NCBI RefSeq assembly: GCF_017498525.1
Contig: NZ_CP071796.1
Span: 3,410,001 to 3,474,000 of the forward strand
Length of the DNA: 64,000 bases
Direction of reading: 5' to 3'
DNA from: Ottowia testudinis
GTDB lineage: Bacteria; Pseudomonadota; Gammaproteobacteria; Burkholderiales; Burkholderiaceae_C
Made by a program: the position numbers and the translations under genes. The notes under the pieces were generated by a model. It was not told the DNA's origin and ran no database searches. It saw only the letters and a program-made list of their open reading frames with translations. This document shows positions 55,141 through 63,284 of this stretch, in pieces (position 1 is the stretch's first letter; every line of letters begins with the position of its first letter).

Positions 55141-56502
55141 ATGGCGGCCGACCGCACCCCACGCAGCAACGCCATCGCGCTGGCGCATGCGCTGCTGGCC
55201 GATGCTGAGGTGCCGGGTGCACGAAGCCTGACCGCGCTGCACGATCGCGTCGCCGCGTGCCTCGGATTAACGGCGCCGCTGCCGCCCGGCCTGTTTCAGA
55301 TCTGCACCGAACTCGCCGCCTGGCCCGAGCCCATGTGGCGCCAGCACGGCTTGGACTCGCTGGCCGACGTGCTGCTGCAACGGCCCGAATGGCCTGCACC
55401 GCCCCACGCCTGGCAGGCGCGCCACTGGCTGCTGCGGCCCGCCCGCATGCAGCTGGCGCCCATGGCGCTGGCTGGCGTGGCCTTGCCCGAATTGCCCACG
55501 CACGCTGCCCTGGCCGCGTGGCTGGGCACCACGCCAGACGACTTGCAGTGGCTGGCGCACCCCTCGCAGCGCTGGCGCGAGAGCCAGCCCACCGACCGCC
55601 CGCACCGCAGCGTGGCGCCGCACTACCGCTACCAGTTGCTGACCAAACCGGGTGGCGGCCTGCGCCTGCTGGAGATGCCGCTGCCGCGCCTGAAGACGCT
55701 GCAACGGCGCCTGTTGCACGGCCTGCTGGCGCGCGTGCCGGTGCATGAGGCGGCGCGGGGTTTCGTGGCCGGGCGCGGCGTGCGCGGGCACGCCAATCTG
55801 CACGCGGGCCAGCCGTGCGTGCTGTGCTTCGACCTGCGCGATTTCTTCGGCAGCGTGGGTGGCGGCCGCATCCACGCCCTCTGGCGCAGCCTGGGTTACC
55901 CCGAAGGCGTGGCGCGCACGCTGATCCAGTTGTGCACCACGCGCACGCCGCCCGCGGTGCGCGAGCGCATGGCCGACGCAGGATCGCTCGATCGCCCCGC
56001 CGCACGGCGCCTGGCCAGCGCGCACCTGCCGCAGGGCGCGCCCACTTCGCCAGCGCTGGCCAACCTGAGCGCGTTCGGGCTGGATCTGCGGCTGGACGGG
56101 CTGGCCTGGCGCTTTGGCGCGCGCTATTCGCGCTACGCCGATGACCTGGTGTTCTCCGGCCCGGCGGCGCTGCGGCGCGACTTTCGTGTACTGCACGCCT
56201 GGGTCGAAGCCATTGCCCTGGACGAGGGCTTTGCGCTCAACCCCGCCAAGACACGCTGCCTGCCCGCGCACCGCCAGCAGCGCGTGACGGGCGTGGTGGT
56301 CAATGAGCGGCCAAATTTGCCCCGAGCCGATTACGACCGGCTGCGCGCCGAGTTGCATGCGCTGGGTCACCAAACCCGCGTGCCCGCCGCGCTCAAACCC
56401 CGCTTGCAGGGCCGCATCGCCTGGGCGCGGCAGTGGCTGGCGCCTGAGCGGGCGGCCAAGCTGCAGCGGCTGCTGGAGCGGATTGCGTTTGATGGCGCTT
56501 GA
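55141..56502 (+). CDS. Retron-type reverse transcriptase with N-terminal extension
   Basis: 453 residues. Residues 1-~115 are an extension with no recognised domain. The RT domain follows: YQLLTKPGGGLRLLEMPLPRLKTLQ (RT1), RGFVAGRGVRGHANLHAG at 206-223 (retron motif usually NAxxH, here HAxxH), FDLRDFF with Asp231 (RT3), LPQGAPTSPALAN at 296-308 (RT4), RYSRYADDLVFSG with Asp334/Asp335 (RT5), and VTG at 382-384, diagnostic of retron RTs. It synthesises msDNA from the upstream RNA. Length and the extension recall the long myxobacterial retron RTs. No separate effector gene is obvious; function as phage defence is inferred. Confidence 0.93.
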   Translation: MAADRTPRSNAIALAHALLADAEVPGARSLTALHDRVAACLGLTAPLPPGLFQICTELAAWPEPMWRQHGLDSLADVLLQRPEWPAPPHAWQARHWLLRPARMQLAPMALAGVALPELPTHAALAAWLGTTPDDLQWLAHPSQRWRESQPTDRPHRSVAPHYRYQLLTKPGGGLRLLEMPLPRLKTLQRRLLHGLLARVPVHEAARGFVAGRGVRGHANLHAGQPCVLCFDLRDFFGSVGGGRIHALWRSLGYPEGVARTLIQLCTTRTPPAVRERMADAGSLDRPAARRLASAHLPQGAPTSPALANLSAFGLDLRLDGLAWRFGARYSRYADDLVFSGPAALRRDFRVLHAWVEAIALDEGFALNPAKTRCLPAHRQQRVTGVVVNERPNLPRADYDRLRAELHALGHQTRVPAALKPRLQGRIAWARQWLAPERAAKLQRLLERIAFDGA

Positions 56503-56520
56503 GCCATGCACGCCTCTCTT

Positions 56521-56544
56521 CAATGTAGTAACATTGCTACATTG
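56521..56544. promoter_or_regulatory. Palindromic operator of the toxin-antitoxin pair
   Basis: CAATGTAG, 8 bases, CTACATTG: perfect 8-bp arms, 15 bp before the antitoxin start. Typical of autorepression by antitoxin-toxin complexes. Confidence 0.75.
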
Positions 56545-56559
56545 AGCCAGGAAACCCCC

Positions 56560-56835
56560 ATGCCCACCACCCTCACCTCCCGCGAATTCAACCAGGACCA
56601 TGGCCGCGCCAAGCGCGCCGCCAATCAAAGCCCGGTCATCATCACCGACCGCGGAGAGCCGGCCCACGTGCTGATGAGTTTTGCCGAGTACCAGCGGCTG
56701 ACGACGAAGCAGACCAAGCCCAAGTCGATCGTGGAGGCGCTGGCCATGCCGCCGGGCGGCGAAGACATCGACTTCGAATCAGTCCTGCCGCGCTGGCGCG
56801 AATTTCCGCCCGCCGCCCCCTTCGATTTCGATTGA
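56560..56835 (+). CDS. Antitoxin, Phd/YefM family
   Basis: 91 residues: TSREFNQDHGRAKRAANQSP, then VIITDRGEPAHVLMSFAEYQ, the Phd/YefM DNA-binding fold, and a disordered acidic C-terminus that should bind the toxin. Start at 56560 is after AGGA; an upstream ATG at 56506 would overlap the operator. The gene ends 9 bp before the PIN toxin, so both form one operon. Confidence 0.92.
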   Translation: MPTTLTSREFNQDHGRAKRAANQSPVIITDRGEPAHVLMSFAEYQRLTTKQTKPKSIVEALAMPPGGEDIDFESVLPRWREFPPAAPFDFD

Positions 56836-56844
56836 GCGCCGACC

Positions 56845-57270
56845 GTGTTCCTGCTGGACACCAACACGATTTCAGAACTGCGCAAAGTCGGCGCAGGCAA
56901 GGCCGATCCCCGCGTGGCCCGCTGGGTCCAAGGCGTGGCCCCCACTGAGCTGCATGTGTCGGCCATTACCCTGGAAGAGCTGGAAATCGGCGTGCTGCGC
57001 ATGGAGCGGCGCGATGCGGCGCAAGGTGCCGTGCTGCGGCACTGGCTGGCGCAGCAGGTGCTGCCGGCGTTCGACGGCCGCATCCTGCCGGTGGACGCGC
57101 CGGTGGTGCGGCTGAGTGCCCGCATGCACGTGCCCAATCCGCAACCGACACGCGATGCGTACATCGCCGCCACCGCCCTGGTGCACGGCCTCACCGTCGT
57201 CAGCCGCAACGTAGCCGATTTCGCCGCCTGCGGCGCGTCGGTGCTCAACCCCTGGGAATGGCCTGTCTGA
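56845..57270 (+). CDS. PIN-domain toxin (VapC-like RNase)
   Basis: 141 residues, GTG start. PIN domain acidic residues: Asp5 in LLDTNTISELRK, Glu at VSAITLEELEIGVL, Asp in TRDAYIAATALVHGL and the final VVSRNVADFAACG. Predicted metal-dependent endoribonuclease, possibly cutting tRNA as VapC toxins do. Its stop codon overlaps the 5'-nucleotidase start (TGATG). Confidence 0.92.
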   Translation: MFLLDTNTISELRKVGAGKADPRVARWVQGVAPTELHVSAITLEELEIGVLRMERRDAAQGAVLRHWLAQQVLPAFDGRILPVDAPVVRLSARMHVPNPQPTRDAYIAATALVHGLTVVSRNVADFAACGASVLNPWEWPV

Positions 57271-58214
57271 TGCCTGCCACGCTGCAAGACCAACTCGTCG
57301 TCGCCATCTCCTCGCGCGCGCTGTTCGATTTCGAGGAAGAAAACTGCCTGTTTGAAACCGGCGACGCCGCCGCCTACATGCAATTGCAGCTCGAACGCCT
57401 GGATGTGCCGGCGCGGCCCGGGGTGGCGTTTTCGCTGGTCAAGAAGCTGCTGGCCTTCAACGACGCGGCGCAGCGGCGGGTGGAGGTGGTGGTGCTGTCG
57501 CGCAACGACCCGGTCAGCGGCATGCGCGTGTTCCGCAGCGTCGCCGCGGCGGGCATGACGGTGGAGCGCGGCGTGTTCACGCAGGGGCGCGACCCGTTCC
57601 GCTACCTGCGGCCGCTGGGCGCGCACCTGTTTCTGTCGGCCAACGAGGCCGATGTGCGCCAGGCGCTGGGGTTGGGCTTTCCGGCCGCGCGCGTGGCCAT
57701 CGGCTCGCCGCAGGCGGGCAGCAACCACCCGGACGAAGTGCGCATTGCCTTCGACGGCGACGCCGTGCTGTTCGCCGACGAGGCCGAGCGCGTATACCAG
57801 GCCAAGGGCCTGGCCGCGTTCCAGAAGCACGAAAAACTCAAGGCCGAACTGCCCCTGCCCGACGGCCCCTTCAAGCCGCTGCTGGCCGCGCTGCACCGCC
57901 TGCAGCAGGCCGGCAGCCCCGTCATGCGCCTGCGCACCGCGCTGGTCACCGCGCGCAGCGCGCCGGCGCACGAGCGCGCCATCCGCACGCTGATGCACTG
58001 GGGCGTGGGCGTGGATGAGGCCATGTTCCTCGGCGGCCTGCCCAAGGGCGAGTTCCTGCGCGAATTCGAGCCCGACTTTTTCTTTGACGACCAGACCGGG
58101 CACATCGAACACGCCGCGCGCCACGTGCCGGCGGGCCATGTGGCCGCGGGCGTTACAAATTCCGCGCCTGCCGCGGAAACCACGGCGCGCCGCGCGCGCT
58201 CCAACCGGGCATGA
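57270..58214 (+). CDS. 5'-nucleotidase (cytosolic NT5C1-like)
   Basis: 314 residues. LVVAISSRALFDFEEENCLFE at the start and RIAFDGDAVLFADEAERVYQ at about 152-171 (with the HAD-like DGD) match the bacterial homologues of mammalian cytosolic 5'-nucleotidase I. Hydrolyses nucleoside 5'-monophosphates, though the substrate is unproven here. The start overlaps the toxin stop, so it may be read through from the toxin-antitoxin promoter. An Ala/Arg-rich tail follows the core. Confidence 0.88.
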   Translation: MPATLQDQLVVAISSRALFDFEEENCLFETGDAAAYMQLQLERLDVPARPGVAFSLVKKLLAFNDAAQRRVEVVVLSRNDPVSGMRVFRSVAAAGMTVERGVFTQGRDPFRYLRPLGAHLFLSANEADVRQALGLGFPAARVAIGSPQAGSNHPDEVRIAFDGDAVLFADEAERVYQAKGLAAFQKHEKLKAELPLPDGPFKPLLAALHRLQQAGSPVMRLRTALVTARSAPAHERAIRTLMHWGVGVDEAMFLGGLPKGEFLREFEPDFFFDDQTGHIEHAARHVPAGHVAAGVTNSAPAAETTARRARSNRA

Positions 58215-58654
58215 CATTCCACCGCTCCACCCTGCTTTGCCTGCTGACCGCGTTGGCCTGCACCCCCGCGCTGGCGCAATCCGCCGCCGTCGCCGCCACC
58301 CGAGGCGCGCCGCAAGCCGCGCCCAGCAAGGGTGAAGCCCAGGCGCTGCAATGGTTCAGCATGCTCGACGCCAACGGCGACGGGCGCATCTCGCTGGACG
58401 AGGCCAAGGTGGCGTTTCGCCTCAAGCCTTCGCTGCGCGAATACTTCAAGGCCGCTGATCTGAACGGCGACGGCCACCTGACGCAGCAGGAAATCCGCAC
58501 CGTGGCCGACCGCCAGCGCGCCGAGCGCCAGGCGCGCCGCCAGCGCGAGGCCCAAGCCACCAGCACCCCCGTGGCGCCGCTCAACGCCGCTGCGGTGGCG
58601 CCCAAAAGCGGCACGGCCAAGAAGACGCCCGCCGCGCCGATATCGCCCCGGTAA
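58211..58654 (+). CDS. Secreted EF-hand protein
   Basis: 147 residues with a signal peptide (about 1-23, TPALAQ) and two EF-hand loops: DANGDGRISLDE (about 53-64) and DLNGDGHLTQQE (about 83-94). A charged, Ala/Pro-rich tail follows. Likely a periplasmic calcium-binding protein of unknown role. Its start overlaps the previous stop by 4 bases. Confidence 0.9.
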   Translation: MTFHRSTLLCLLTALACTPALAQSAAVAATRGAPQAAPSKGEAQALQWFSMLDANGDGRISLDEAKVAFRLKPSLREYFKAADLNGDGHLTQQEIRTVADRQRAERQARRQREAQATSTPVAPLNAAAVAPKSGTAKKTPAAPISPR

Positions 58655-58739
58655 AGTTTGTAAATCCGCTTCGCGCAACGTGGTGCGCTACAACGCGCGG
58701 TCGCACACTCGGTTGCTCTCTGATGAGCGAACCCACGCC

Positions 58740-60233
58740 ATGCCGAACACGCCACGCCGCCCTGAGTTTTTCCGCCGCGCCTTCGCGGTCCTGGGCATGG
58801 CACTGGCCGTCATGGCCGGTTCAGCGGCGCATGCCGACGACCCGTCTGCCGAAACCGCCGCCACCTGGCGCGCCCTCTCGCGCCTGGGCTACGGCCCCAC
58901 GCCAGCGCTGATCGAGCAGGTGCAGCGGGCCGGCGGCGCCCGCGCCTGGGCGCTGCGCGAAATCGACGCCGCCTTCGCCGCCAGCCAAAAACCGATCCCG
59001 CTGGCCGGCGTGCCGGGCGGCTTCAATGCACCGCTGCCCGAAATCTTCGAGCGCTACCGCGAAGAGCGCGAGCAGCGGCGTGAGCGGCGCGACGTCAAAG
59101 GCGATGCCGCGCTCACCGCCATGCTGGGCGACGCGCCGCCGCGCTACAGCGCGCAGGTGGCGCGCCAGGCCGCCGCCTGGCGCCTGACGAGCTGCAGCCG
59201 GCCCGACGTCGAATCGCCGCTGCTGGCGCGCCTGACCGAGTTCTGGTTCAACCACCTCAACGTGTCGTCCGACAAGGGCACCGTCAAACCCCTGGTCGGC
59301 CACTACGTCGCCCACGCCATTCGTCCGCACGCGCTGGGCCGGTTCGACGAACTGCTGCTGACCAGCGCGCGCCACCCGGCGATGCTGAACTACCTCGACC
59401 AGGCGCAAAGCGTGGCCGAAGGCACGGTGCAAGGCGAGCGCCGGCGCGGCCTGAACGAGAACTACGCGCGCGAACTGATGGAGCTGCACACGCTGGGCGT
59501 GAACGGCGGCTACACACAGGCCGATGTGCGCGAGCTGGCCCGTATGCTGACGGGCTGGACCGTGGATCCACAAAGCGCCAGCGGCTTTCGCTTTGCCGCG
59601 CGCCGCCACGATAGCGGCGCCAAGACGGTGCTGGGCCAGCGATTTGGCGGCGGCAGCAATGCCCACTCGGGCGAAGCCGAAGGCATTGACGCCATCCGCA
59701 TGCTGGCCGCGCGACCCGCCACCGCGCGCCGCGTCGCGCTGCGCCTGGCGCAATGGTTCGTCGCCGATGCGCCGCCACCCGCGCTGGTCGATGAACTGGC
59801 CCGCACCTTCCAAACGAGCGGCGGCGACACCCGCGCCGTGCTGCGCGCGCTGGTGCAATCGCCCGCGTTCTGGAACCCGGCCCATCAGCTGTTCAAGACG
59901 CCTTACGACTTCGCCTGCTCGGCGCTCGCCGCCGTGGGCGGACCGCAGGACGAGCGCGACGTGCAGCAAACGCTGGGTCAGTTGCAGAACGCCGGCCAGG
60001 GCGTGCACCGCTGGCCGACGCCCGACGGCTACAAGACCGACCGCGCCACCTGGCTGGCGCCCGAAGCGCTGACGCGCCGCGCCGATTTCGCGCTGCAGCT
60101 GGCGCGCCGCGAGCCGCCAGTCGACTTTCTCGCCCGCTTTGCGCAGCCCGCCACCTTGCAGCGCATCCAAGCGCAGCCGGCCAAGCTGCGCGCCGGCCTG
60201 CTGCTGGCCAGTCCGGATTTCATGAACAAGTAG
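58740..60233 (+). CDS. DUF1800 family secreted protein
   Basis: 497 residues with signal peptide (about 1-32, ending SAAHA). Family landmarks: WRALSRLGYGPTPALIEQV, LTEFWFNHLNVSSDKG, NENYARELMELHTLGVNGGYTQADVRE and WPTPDGYKTD. DUF1800 proteins are nearly always paired with a DUF1501 protein, as here. Their function is unknown; they are exported. The start at 58740 gives the proper signal peptide. Confidence 0.93.
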   Translation: MPNTPRRPEFFRRAFAVLGMALAVMAGSAAHADDPSAETAATWRALSRLGYGPTPALIEQVQRAGGARAWALREIDAAFAASQKPIPLAGVPGGFNAPLPEIFERYREEREQRRERRDVKGDAALTAMLGDAPPRYSAQVARQAAAWRLTSCSRPDVESPLLARLTEFWFNHLNVSSDKGTVKPLVGHYVAHAIRPHALGRFDELLLTSARHPAMLNYLDQAQSVAEGTVQGERRRGLNENYARELMELHTLGVNGGYTQADVRELARMLTGWTVDPQSASGFRFAARRHDSGAKTVLGQRFGGGSNAHSGEAEGIDAIRMLAARPATARRVALRLAQWFVADAPPPALVDELARTFQTSGGDTRAVLRALVQSPAFWNPAHQLFKTPYDFACSALAAVGGPQDERDVQQTLGQLQNAGQGVHRWPTPDGYKTDRATWLAPEALTRRADFALQLARREPPVDFLARFAQPATLQRIQAQPAKLRAGLLLASPDFMNK

Positions 60234-60250
60234 AGATTCAAGCCAAAACA

Positions 60251-60300
60251 GCCGCCAGCGCTTGTGTATCAAGCGCGAGCAGCTATCAAAACAGGAATTA
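60251..60300 (+). repeat. Dispersed palindromic repeat, copy R18
   Basis: GCCAGCGCTTGTGTATCAAG then CGCGAGCAGCTATCAAAACAG. It separates the DUF1800 and DUF1501 genes; its final bases precede the DUF1501 start. Confidence 0.9.
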
Positions 60301-60303
60301 TCG

Positions 60304-61527
60304 ATGCCCCCATCCCTCACCCGCCGCCAATGCCTTGGCGCCGCGGCCGCCGCGCTGGCGCCGCGCGCGTTTGCCCAAGCCACGCCCGGCGCGCGCGGCG
60401 ACGGGCGGCTGATCGTCGTGTTTCTGCGCGGCGCGGTCGATGGCCTGTCGCTGCTGGTGCCCTACACCGACCGCGACTACGCGCGGCTGCGCCCGTCGAT
60501 CGCCCTGCCCGCGCCCGACGGCACGGATCAGGCCGCGCTGCGGCTCGACGGCACCTTCGCGCTGCACCCCGCGCTAAGCAACCTGCTGCCGCTGTGGCAG
60601 CAAGGCGTGCTGGCCGCCGTGCCCGCGGCCGGCTCGCCCGATCCCACACGCTCGCACTTCGACGCCCAATACCAATGGGAAACCGCGCGCCCCGGCAAGA
60701 CCAGCGACGCGCCCGGCTGGCTGAACACGCTGGCCGCGCTCGGCGGCGCCCCCAACGCCGTGCATGCGGTGGGCGTGGGCGAAGCCAACCCGCGCATCCT
60801 GGCGGGCCGAGAAAGCGTCAAGCTGGTGGCGCGCGGCCAGGCCGCCAGCCGCGCCGGCGTGCTGGACAACCCGCGCACGCGCGCCGCGCTGCTGGCCGTC
60901 TACGGCGGCGACGACGCGGTATCCCAAGCCTTCCGCCAGGGCGCCGGCAGCCGCCTGCAGACCGCTGAGGAGCTGCAACGCGAAATGCAGGCCGCCGACA
61001 ACGGCGCCGCCCCGCCCGCGCTGCTGGCGCAGGACGCGCGCAACCTGGGCACCCTGATGCGGCAAGAGCGCGCCCTGCGCATTGGCTTTCTGTCGGCCGG
61101 CGGCTGGGACACGCACGCCAACCAGGGCGCGGCCACCGGCTCGTTGGCGAACAACCTGCGCAACCTGGCCGCCGCGCTGGTGCAGCTGCGCAGCGACTTC
61201 AACCAGCCGGGCGACGTGATCGTGGTGGCCAGCGAATTCGGCCGCACCGCCGCCGAGAACGGCACGCGCGGCACCGACCACGGCCACGGCAACGCGATGT
61301 GGCTGATCGGCCAGCGCATCGCCGGCGGCCGCTGGCATGGCGACTGGTCGGGCCTGGCGCCGGGCAACCTGCACGAGGCGCGCGACGTGCCGGTGCACCA
61401 CGACTTCCGCGCCGTGCTGGCGCAGGTGCTGCGCCCCGGCTTCGGCCTGACCGACAGCCAGCTCGCCACCGTGCTGCCCGGCGTGAACTGGGACAGGCGG
61501 CTGGACGGCTTGCTGAGGCGCGGCTGA
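60304..61527 (+). CDS. DUF1501 family protein (Tat-exported sulfatase-like)
   Basis: 407 residues with a Tat-like signal (SLTRRQCLGAAAAALAPRAFA). Landmarks: VVFLRGAVDGLSLLVPYTD, HPALSNLLPLWQQGVLAAV, GWDTHANQGAATGSLANNL and VVASEFGRTAAENGTRGTDH, the alkaline-phosphatase-superfamily pattern. Forms a gene pair with DUF1800 upstream. ATG at 60304 was chosen because the earlier ATG lies in the repeat. Substrate unknown. Confidence 0.93.
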   Translation: MPPSLTRRQCLGAAAAALAPRAFAQATPGARGDGRLIVVFLRGAVDGLSLLVPYTDRDYARLRPSIALPAPDGTDQAALRLDGTFALHPALSNLLPLWQQGVLAAVPAAGSPDPTRSHFDAQYQWETARPGKTSDAPGWLNTLAALGGAPNAVHAVGVGEANPRILAGRESVKLVARGQAASRAGVLDNPRTRAALLAVYGGDDAVSQAFRQGAGSRLQTAEELQREMQAADNGAAPPALLAQDARNLGTLMRQERALRIGFLSAGGWDTHANQGAATGSLANNLRNLAAALVQLRSDFNQPGDVIVVASEFGRTAAENGTRGTDHGHGNAMWLIGQRIAGGRWHGDWSGLAPGNLHEARDVPVHHDFRAVLAQVLRPGFGLTDSQLATVLPGVNWDRRLDGLLRRG

Positions 61528-61555
61528 TCGGCCAGCGGCCGCCACGCGCGTTTTG

Positions 61556-62875
61556 TCAATCCAGCCGCAGCACGCCGAACAGGCCGTCTTTTTCGTCCTC
61601 CGGCCCGGCCGCGAAATACAACGCGTTGGCATCGCCCAGCGAGGCGCCGTTGCCAAACTGCAAGCCCCACATCCCCTGCACTGCAAAGCGCTGGCCGGCC
61701 GTGTCGCGCAGGTCGTCCAGGTATTGGCCCGTGGCGAGGTCAAAGGCCGAGATGCGCCCCGCGCCGCCGAAATTGCCCACCAGCAAATGGCCCGACAAGG
61801 CGCCAAAATCCTTCGGCGCGATCGCCAGGCCCCAGGGCGCATTCAGCGCGCCGGCATCGCCCAGCACGCGCAGCAAGCGGCCGTCGGGCGTGAACTCGGC
61901 CACCTTGCCCTTGGCGGGCTTGAAATTCGCCTTGGCCTCGGCCGCCGCGTCGAGCGTGTCTTCCTCGCCGGCGTCGAACACGCCGGGCTGGCCGGCCTTG
62001 GCCTTGCTGATGGCATAGGCCACATACACCTTGCCGCCCAGCATTTGGATGTTGAACGGCACCGGGTCGCCGGGGCGCGCGCGGCCGCCGGCGCCGCTGG
62101 CGAAGGGGTTGGCAAAACCCTGCGTCGGCACGGGCTGCCACTGCGCGTTGAGCGTGCGGATTTGCGGATCGGCGCCGAAGTCGGCCAGCCACAGCCGGTC
62201 CCAGCCGCGCTCGTCGATGCCGGCACCGAAGAACATCTGCCCGCGCGCCGAGCCGTCGTACATGTCCATGGCGGGGCCGTCCACGCGCACCACACCGCCA
62301 CCCGGCGCGCGCTCGGTCCAGGCCGTGACGTGGCCCGAATCGGTGACGAAGATGAAGCGCGCCGAGCCGTCCAGCAACTGGCCGCCGGCAGGCTGGTCGC
62401 GCACGCGGAACAAGGCGCTGTCCAGCGGCGCGCCGTTGTACAGCACGCCGGTGACCTTGCCCGCGCTGGCGCTGTCGGTGCGGGCGTCGGCGCCCGGAAT
62501 GCCCACCTTTTTCAAGCCGTCCTGGAACAGCGTGCGCAGCGCTGGATCGGCCGAGGCCCGCACGTCGCCCACGTACTGCCAGCTGATGCCGCCGGCGCCC
62601 ACCCAGAAGTGCCCGCCCGCGCCGGCCGGCCGGATGGCGATGCCCCAGGCGTTGACGAACTCGGGTTCGGTGAACTTGGCCTTGTAGCTGGCCTTGTTGG
62701 CCACCAGCGGCGTCATGGCGTAGCGGTTGAAATCGCGGTCATCGCCGCCGCCGCAGGCTGTCAGCAGCCATGGGGTGGCGCCAGCGGCGCCCAGAACGCC
62801 GGCCTGGGCCAACAAGCGACGTCGCGTCATGGGCGTGGGGAGCAGGTCGCGATCGGATGAAGAACGGATGGTCAT
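61556..62875 (-). CDS. TIGR03118-type beta-propeller-like secreted protein
   Basis: About 439 residues. The N-terminus MTRRRLLAQAGVLGAAGATP is a Tat-like signal with an LTAC lipobox-like site. NAWGIAIRPAG, VTGVLYNG, WLADFGA and LLVGNFGG repeat as NHL-like propeller blades. Proteins of this type are exported and function is unknown. The start at 62875 is upstream of the RRR motif; Met 15 residues later (62830) is an alternative. Fur-like box 52 bp upstream. Confidence 0.85.
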   Translation of the reverse strand: MTIRSSSDRDLLPTPMTRRRLLAQAGVLGAAGATPWLLTACGGGDDRDFNRYAMTPLVANKASYKAKFTEPEFVNAWGIAIRPAGAGGHFWVGAGGISWQYVGDVRASADPALRTLFQDGLKKVGIPGADARTDSASAGKVTGVLYNGAPLDSALFRVRDQPAGGQLLDGSARFIFVTDSGHVTAWTERAPGGGVVRVDGPAMDMYDGSARGQMFFGAGIDERGWDRLWLADFGADPQIRTLNAQWQPVPTQGFANPFASGAGGRARPGDPVPFNIQMLGGKVYVAYAISKAKAGQPGVFDAGEEDTLDAAAEAKANFKPAKGKVAEFTPDGRLLRVLGDAGALNAPWGLAIAPKDFGALSGHLLVGNFGGAGRISAFDLATGQYLDDLRDTAGQRFAVQGMWGLQFGNGASLGDANALYFAAGPEDEKDGLFGVLRLD

Positions 62876-62926
62876 GGTGAGCGTCCCAACAAAAAAATCA
62901 AAAGAGCCTTGAGGGCCTGATATTAA

Positions 62927-62945
62927 TTGAGAATCACTCTCATTT
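62927..62945. promoter_or_regulatory. Fur-box-like palindrome
   Basis: TTGAGAATCACTCTCATTT; the core TGAGAATCACTCTCA differs by one base from the perfect Fur palindrome TGAGAATCATTCTCA. It lies 52 bp before the minus-strand TIGR03118-type gene, and upstream of a possible decayed plus-strand ORF. Confidence 0.65.
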
Positions 62946-63071
62946 TCATTGATGACCTGTGGCGGGACGTTGAGGGACTTGACCGAAAGTGCGGTTGGGC
63001 GGACCGGCGCGGACCCGGCCACCCCGGCCAGCGCCTGCAGGAAGACGTCAAGCTGTTGACCGAGAGGCTGC

Positions 63072-63233
63072 TTCGGCTACGCGCTGGGCGGCAACGAATA
63101 CACCAGCGCCGGCTGCATGGTGTGGATGGCGGTGCTTTGCTGCGCCGTGGGCAAGGGGCTGAGCCGTCTGATGGGGCGTCGCGGCACCGCCGCGGCCGCT
63201 GGCGGCGGCGCGTTTTTACTCTATTTTCGATAG
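63072..63233 (+). pseudogene. Possible remnant of a membrane protein gene
   Basis: An open frame without a usable start translates as FGYALGGNEYTSAGCMVWMA followed by VLCCAVGKGLSRLMGRRG, with a hydrophobic helix and positive flank. It looks like the tail of a small membrane protein, such as those of iron-uptake loci, and ends at the repeat copy. It may be a chance ORF; family not identified. The rest of 62946-63284 shows no other coding signal. Confidence 0.25.
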
Positions 63234-63263
63234 CTGCCCGCGCTTGTCCAGAAAGCGCCAGCC
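63213..63263 (-). repeat. Dispersed palindromic repeat, copy R19
   Basis: TTTTACTCTATTTTCGATAG then CTGCCCGCGCTTG-TCCAG-AAAGCGCCAGC. Follows the queC stop codon. Confidence 0.85.
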
Positions 63264-63284
63264 GTCAAAAAGCTTCGAAGACGA

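Noticed and set aside
54092-57270. Retron plus neighbours as one transposable unit bounded by the 54092-54184 inverted repeat
   Set aside because: No matching inverted repeat or target duplication was found on the right side.
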